From NCBI GenBank assembly GCA_001723845.1, contig MCBE01000033.1, positions 1-34,544 of the forward strand: DNA of 34,544 nucleotides, given 5' to 3'. This document shows positions 31,157-34,544 of the stretch, piece by piece. The notes under the pieces are model-generated. The model saw only the letters and a list, made by a program, of their open reading frames with translations. It had not been told where the DNA came from and did no database searches. Position 1 is the first letter of the stretch, and each line of letters opens with the position of its first letter. Position numbers and translations under genes: made by a program. The stretch is from Candidatus Altarchaeales archaeon WOR_SM1_SCG. Its GTDB lineage: Archaea > Altiarchaeota > Altiarchaeia > IMC4 > WOR-SM1-SCG.

Positions 31157-32341
31157 ATGTATGAGATAACTACTGAACCTGGCCTTGAATCGGTTGGGAA
31201 GTATTGTGAAGAGGTAATTGATTTTTCAAATGATGTATTTTGGAAACCTTTTGATGTAAAAATGCATCTGCCATGTCCATACATAATTGGGTATTTTGTA
31301 ATAGAACCCAAGAATATGTATTTAGAAACGGTTACTTGTGGTTATATACCTAAAGAAGCATACGTTCATGTTTATAGTGCGACGCATGTTTCCCGTAAAA
31401 TAATTGACAATTTAGAATCTAATTTTTCAAAATACAGATTGATGTTAGAATTTGAACAGGTAGCGAGCGCTTTTCCTATTGGCAAACGTGATGCAAGTCC
31501 GCGATTTTCTCAGTGCATCGCGGAATATACTACTAGATTAAAGTGGGCATCTATGAATGGACATGATTCAAGAATCGTCAGTTTGCCAGATATTGTTATG
31601 CACAGCTTATTTAAATGCTCATATGATGGGGAAGAGGTGCTTAGAAATATTGGCGAGTATTTGTTCAATAAAAAATTAGGCGCTGAACATGCACGAAATA
31701 ATTTAGCGGAAAGTCTCAATATAGAAAAAGAAACTATGTCAAAACTTGAAAAAGCAACGCGGTTGAAGGATATTATCCGAATAGCAAGTACAGAGTTTAA
31801 AGATTTTGATAAAAATTTCTATAAATATTCTATGAAACCTTCAAAACCAAATGATGCTGCATCAACTGCACAATTTTTCCTGCTTGAAAATGTAGGTAGT
31901 TCGTTTTGTGCAAAAAGACCTATATGCTCTTATCTTGATTCTGATAAGTATTTGTTTAGATTGAAGATGACATACCCGAGAACCGGTAAAGTTAATGAGA
32001 AAATGAGAAATGCTTTTATGGATGAAAAAATATCTCTGTCCAGCAGTGCAAGGATTTCCCGAATAGATGAAAAAAAATGGAAAATAACTGATGGAACTGT
32101 GTTATATAGGATAGTGGATACTGGTGGAAAACTAAATATATACTTTGATAGTGAACAAATATGGAAGTTTCCAGTTCATTTAACTGACCCTAAAATCGGG
32201 GATTTGGGATATGTTGGTGAGATTATTGTTGGTGAAAAAACAAACGAAATAATCAAACACACGTCAATAGATGAGATGGAAAAACAGGCAATATTATTAG
32301 ATAAAAAATTTGAAAATTATGATGGAAAGAGACAAAGCTAG
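31157..32341 (+). CDS. Unknown 394-residue protein of the trpA cassette
   Basis: A soluble protein of unrecognised family. It has a mixed alpha/beta N-terminal half (LPCPYIIGYFVIEPKNMYLE; CGYIPKEAYVHVYSATHVSR), a helical middle (~160-235) and a C-terminal segment (~325-385) with EQIWKFPVHLTDPKIGDLGY followed by VGEIIVGEKTNEIIKHTS. This last part resembles the PepSY-like module seen in archaeal proteins and, loosely, the middle domain of the AbrB-REC protein in this window (KIWKVPIKIYTGDVVGDVYF). No catalytic motif is evident. Its end overlaps the C39-like gene by 32 bases and it follows the 110-residue gene by one base, so the three form a compact unit. Confidence 0.7.
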   Translation: MYEITTEPGLESVGKYCEEVIDFSNDVFWKPFDVKMHLPCPYIIGYFVIEPKNMYLETVTCGYIPKEAYVHVYSATHVSRKIIDNLESNFSKYRLMLEFEQVASAFPIGKRDASPRFSQCIAEYTTRLKWASMNGHDSRIVSLPDIVMHSLFKCSYDGEEVLRNIGEYLFNKKLGAEHARNNLAESLNIEKETMSKLEKATRLKDIIRIASTEFKDFDKNFYKYSMKPSKPNDAASTAQFFLLENVGSSFCAKRPICSYLDSDKYLFRLKMTYPRTGKVNEKMRNAFMDEKISLSSSARISRIDEKKWKITDGTVLYRIVDTGGKLNIYFDSEQIWKFPVHLTDPKIGDLGYVGEIIVGEKTNEIIKHTSIDEMEKQAILLDKKFENYDGKRQS

Positions 32342-32789
32342 TGATTTAAAAGAATTTGGAGTGAAGGGGCATTTTCCACAGAAGGAAAGGTATTCTTGTA
32401 TTCCGGCAAGTGTTCGTACTGTTATTTATAAAAAGTTTAATAAATTTATCTCTGAATATTATATTAGAAAACTTCTTGAAATGAATAACAAGCGCGGCGG
32501 GACAACACTTAAGAATCTTATCAAATTGGAAGAATTAGGATACAAAGCGGAATGTAAACGAATGCAAATAAATGACATCCTACAGGAAGATTTACCAGTT
32601 ATTTGTTTTATAAATCGTGATTGGGGCGACACTACATCTAATCACGCAGTAGCTATAGATAAGATTGATGAAAATAAAATTACAATTTTAAATCCTGGAC
32701 ATTGTACTGAAAAATATGGAAAGGACATATTTGATATTCTTCATGCAGGAGGATCTAAGGTAGTAATTTATATATCAAAAATTAGTTAG
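32310..32789 (+). CDS. C39-like cysteine peptidase, third gene of the trpA cassette
   Basis: A 159-residue protein of the minimal C39/papain-like fold. Q24 and catalytic C30 are in HFPQKERYSCIPASVRTVIY, H112 is in SNHAVAIDKID, and N128 in ITILNPG takes the place of the usual Asp. The architecture parallels the gene at 16462-16914, but the two are not close copies. Start codons at 32310, 32319 and 32322 are all possible; the later ones shorten the overlap with the preceding gene. No exporter or signal peptide is seen. The stop codon lies four bases before the truncated trpA copy, so it is the last gene of the cassette. Confidence 0.65.
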   Translation: MKIMMERDKASDLKEFGVKGHFPQKERYSCIPASVRTVIYKKFNKFISEYYIRKLLEMNNKRGGTTLKNLIKLEELGYKAECKRMQINDILQEDLPVICFINRDWGDTTSNHAVAIDKIDENKITILNPGHCTEKYGKDIFDILHAGGSKVVIYISKIS

Positions 32790-32793
32790 GTAA

Positions 32794-33250
32794 AATTATT
32801 GTTCCCGACCTTCCTGTTGAGGAATCCGAGCCGCTTCTTTCTGCCTGCAAAAAATATAATATAAATTTAATTTTTCTTGTCGCGCAGACAACAACTCCCG
32901 ATAGGTTGGAAAAAATACTGAAACATGCAGAGGGCTTTGTTTATCTTGTTTCGCTTCTCGGTGTTACGGGCGCAAGGGAAGAGGTCGATAAAACCGCATC
33001 CGAACTTGTTTTAAGGGTTAGAAAAAAGACGGAACTTCCTCTCTGCATCGGATTCGGGATTTCAAAAGAGAAGCATGTTGAGCAATTAAAATTAAATTCA
33101 GGAGTTGACGGTGTGATTGTCGGAAGTGCAATTGTAAATATAATCGGGGAAAATTTAGGCGATAAGGAAAAAATGCTTTTTGGACTAAAAAATTTTGCGA
33201 GGAAAATGAAAGACGCGACAAAAAAGAAGGTGGAGGTTCTTAATGTGTAA
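32794..33250 (+). pseudogene. 5'-truncated trpA copy
   Basis: Aligns with 30064-30523 of trpA. By eye, 32794-33039 equals 30064-30309 exactly (offset 2730 bases). After that the two differ at many positions, for example TCAAAAGAGAAGCAT against TCCAATGCGCTGCAT, and the last codons are unrelated. The copy lacks the first ~121 codons, including the catalytic E48 and D59, so it cannot be active alone. Its C-terminal part reads ISKEKHVEQLKLNSGVDGV and ends two bases from the convergent downstream gene, as expected if it is the original 3' end of the host trpA. Confidence 0.9.
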
Positions 33251-33251
33251 T

Positions 33252-33908
33252 TCATTCCCTCTCCCTTCCCATATAATCCCAGTGTTTTATATAACTCAAT
33301 ATTTTCCCGGTTACATAATATATGGGCTGTGAGGCATCTATTACCGGTGTTTTGGATTCTTCTGCCTGCCTGACAAGATAGTCGTGCGTTATCCTGATTT
33401 CTTTGAAATAATTCAGGTGGTCTCCTCCTCTTCTTCGCTCAAGCGCCCTCTTTAAAAATCTCTCCTTGTGAACTTCTTCATCAACTTTCAAAATAAAAGG
33501 ATAAATTTTTGCGCGCTTTTTAAAATCATCAAGTCCAAGTTCCGAAAAATTTAAATGCACTCCTTCAATTATTATATTATTCATTTCGTCAATCGCCCTT
33601 CCAATCATCCTGCGTATTGCGGGAATCACCATTGAAACATGGCTTGTAAAACCTATAATAACCAGTTTATCAAATTCCATATCCTCTGATAACCATTCAT
33701 AATTCGGGAGTTTCTCGTATGCGCTGTATGACGATTGATGTAAAATCGGCGCGTATTCCTTCATTATAACGCCTCTAAGCACTTCTCGCACATAATCCGT
33801 TTCTACGGTGTGGGTTATATCTAATTTTTTTGATAATTCAATTGCCGTTGTTGATGTTCCGACGCCTGACGAGCCGCCGAGAAGAATGATTAGCGGTTTT
33901 TTCTCCAT
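33252..33908 (-). CDS. 2-phosphoglycerate-kinase-like P-loop protein
   Basis: A 218-residue P-loop kinase. The Walker A region is LLGGSSGVGTSTTAIELS (about 9-26), with Thr at position 18 where Lys is usual in this family. ITHTVETDYVREVLRG and the later EGVHLNF match 2-phosphoglycerate kinases, which make 2,3-bisphosphoglycerate on the way to the cyclic thermoprotectant of some methanogens. RALERRRGGDHLNYFKEIR fits the lid region. The archaeal members are often longer, with an N-terminal ATP-cone-like part that is missing here. Because of the Walker A change the exact substrate is uncertain. The gene converges on the truncated trpA copy. Confidence 0.7.
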   Translation of the reverse strand: MEKKPLIILLGGSSGVGTSTTAIELSKKLDITHTVETDYVREVLRGVIMKEYAPILHQSSYSAYEKLPNYEWLSEDMEFDKLVIIGFTSHVSMVIPAIRRMIGRAIDEMNNIIIEGVHLNFSELGLDDFKKRAKIYPFILKVDEEVHKERFLKRALERRRGGDHLNYFKEIRITHDYLVRQAEESKTPVIDASQPIYYVTGKILSYIKHWDYMGRERE

Positions 33909-33943
33909 GTTTAATATTAAATTTTAAAATTATTACATAATTT

Positions 33944-34405
33944 TTATTCATAACCCCCCCACACATTCCCCGCACTTGTATGATTAATGCTTGTTTCGTT
34001 ATCCGTAAAACTTATCACGAGAACCAGATTATATGCATCGCCCCGGGACCCTTCCGGGCAGTTTTCCACGGTAAAAGTTTCGGATTCGCCGGAAGTCAAA
34101 TCTTCGGAATCTGTATTTATGCACTCGTCACTGTAAATTTTAACTTTTATTTCATTGATGTTTATTGATCCTCCTGCATTGTTTGTTAATATACATTCAA
34201 AATTCCCGCCTGTTTTGTAAGAAAATCCCGCGAGTTCAACCTCCCCGAAACCGGAATACCCTGAGCCTGCAGTGCTTCCGAGATCAAAAATTCCCAGCTG
34301 CCATATTACAACCGAGGCAGTAATTATAATTATTATTGCCCAGCCGTAAGTCATAAGATATTCCATTGCACTTTGCCCTTTATTTCCTGTTTTTTGATTT
34401 TTCAT
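33944..34405 (-). CDS. Class III signal peptide pilin-like protein
   Basis: A 153-residue prepilin. The class III signal is GNKGQSAMEYLMTYGWAIII: a basic leader, cleavage expected before QSAMEYL by an EppA/FlaK-type peptidase, and a hydrophobic helix that forms the filament core (~14-36). The rest (~37-153) is a beta-rich globular head with several Cys (FECILTN, DECINTD, VENCPEG). It lies 35 bases upstream of the 2-phosphoglycerate-kinase-like gene on the same strand. The secretion ATPase at 23278-24789 is a plausible assembly motor, although the two are ~9 kb apart. No prepilin peptidase gene is in the window. Confidence 0.88.
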   Translation of the reverse strand: MKNQKTGNKGQSAMEYLMTYGWAIIIIITASVVIWQLGIFDLGSTAGSGYSGFGEVELAGFSYKTGGNFECILTNNAGGSININEIKVKIYSDECINTDSEDLTSGESETFTVENCPEGSRGDAYNLVLVISFTDNETSINHTSAGNVWGGYE

Positions 34406-34544
34406 TGCTGTTAATTATATAATGTCACATTACATAAACCTGGAATTTTGTTCCAAGTTTCATTAAATTCTTATTAAAATTCATTCTAAAAATATTAAAA
34501 ATCTCGAAAGTCCAAGAAAAGTTCTCTTTATTTTTCTGGTGAAA
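34406..34544. other. Upstream region of the pilin gene, window end
   Basis: No gene is seen in the last 139 bases. ATTATATAAT near 34410-34419 is TATA-like but very close to the pilin ATG; a second AT-rich box (TTTATGTAATG, read on the minus strand) lies near 34428-34438 at a more usual distance. Confidence 0.35.

Noticed and set aside
32906-33250. A complete short trpA paralogue starting at 32906
   Set aside because: Homology to trpA extends upstream to 32794 without a start codon, so this is a 5'-truncated copy.

Overview
The window is from an archaeon with a visibly AT-rich genome. The evidence is an archaeosine tRNA-guanine transglycosylase with a PUA domain, an archaeal ThiI with three iron-sulfur-type cysteines, a class III (QSAMEYLMTYG) pilin, a FlaI/GspE-type secretion ATPase, a 2-phosphoglycerate-kinase-like protein, and TATA-like promoters close to start codons. 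A deep euryarchaeal or Altiarchaeota/DPANN-like lineage would fit, but the sequence alone does not fix the taxon.

Layout. 0-3 kb: an Lrp/MarR-like regulator converges on a tubulin/FtsZ-superfamily GTPase with three C-terminal ~70-residue repeats, followed by a G-rich GGGGTTA/G array. 3.3-4.2 kb: a DUF433/DUF5615 toxin-antitoxin pair and a small antitoxin-like protein. 4.5-6.2 kb: tgtA. 6.4-13.7 kb: the most unusual region, a minus-strand gene run. In transcription order it encodes a secreted single-pass protein, a JAMM/JAB metalloprotease, a winged-helix protein, a three-TM membrane protein, two Lys-rich micro-ORFs, a HEPN protein, and a 1179-residue chimera with an extracellular propeller, Cys-rich repeats, one TM segment, a zinc ribbon and a PD-(D/E)XK-like nuclease domain. 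The first and last proteins share one extracellular juxtamembrane domain. The run has a palindromic operator candidate at its head and is bracketed by inverted copies of a two-hairpin repeat. It is the best candidate here for an undescribed surface-sensing or defence-type system; that role is inference.

14.1-21.9 kb is mostly housekeeping: thiI, trpB (3' ends overlapping), a C39-like cysteine peptidase, an AbrB-REC fusion, a rhomboid protease, a QueE-like radical SAM enzyme and a 20-odd-repeat HEAT protein. QueE-like and TgtA would be early and late steps of archaeosine synthesis, and ThiI makes 4-thiouridine. 21.9-23.3 kb is a repeat-rich scar: a G-rich array, two-hairpin elements, an intact 42-residue micro-ORF beside a truncated copy of it, and a 3'-truncated transposase. 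23.3-29.5 kb: a secretion ATPase, a divergent double-wHTH gene, a two-VWA membrane protein and pyrG.

29.7-33.3 kb: an intact trpA, then a three-gene cassette of unknowns ending in a second C39-like peptidase, then a truncated trpA copy. About 246 bp of the two trpA copies are identical, after which they diverge. This is what a Campbell-type integration into trpA would leave. The window ends with a 2-phosphoglycerate-kinase-like gene and a class III pilin that could be a substrate of the secretion ATPase.
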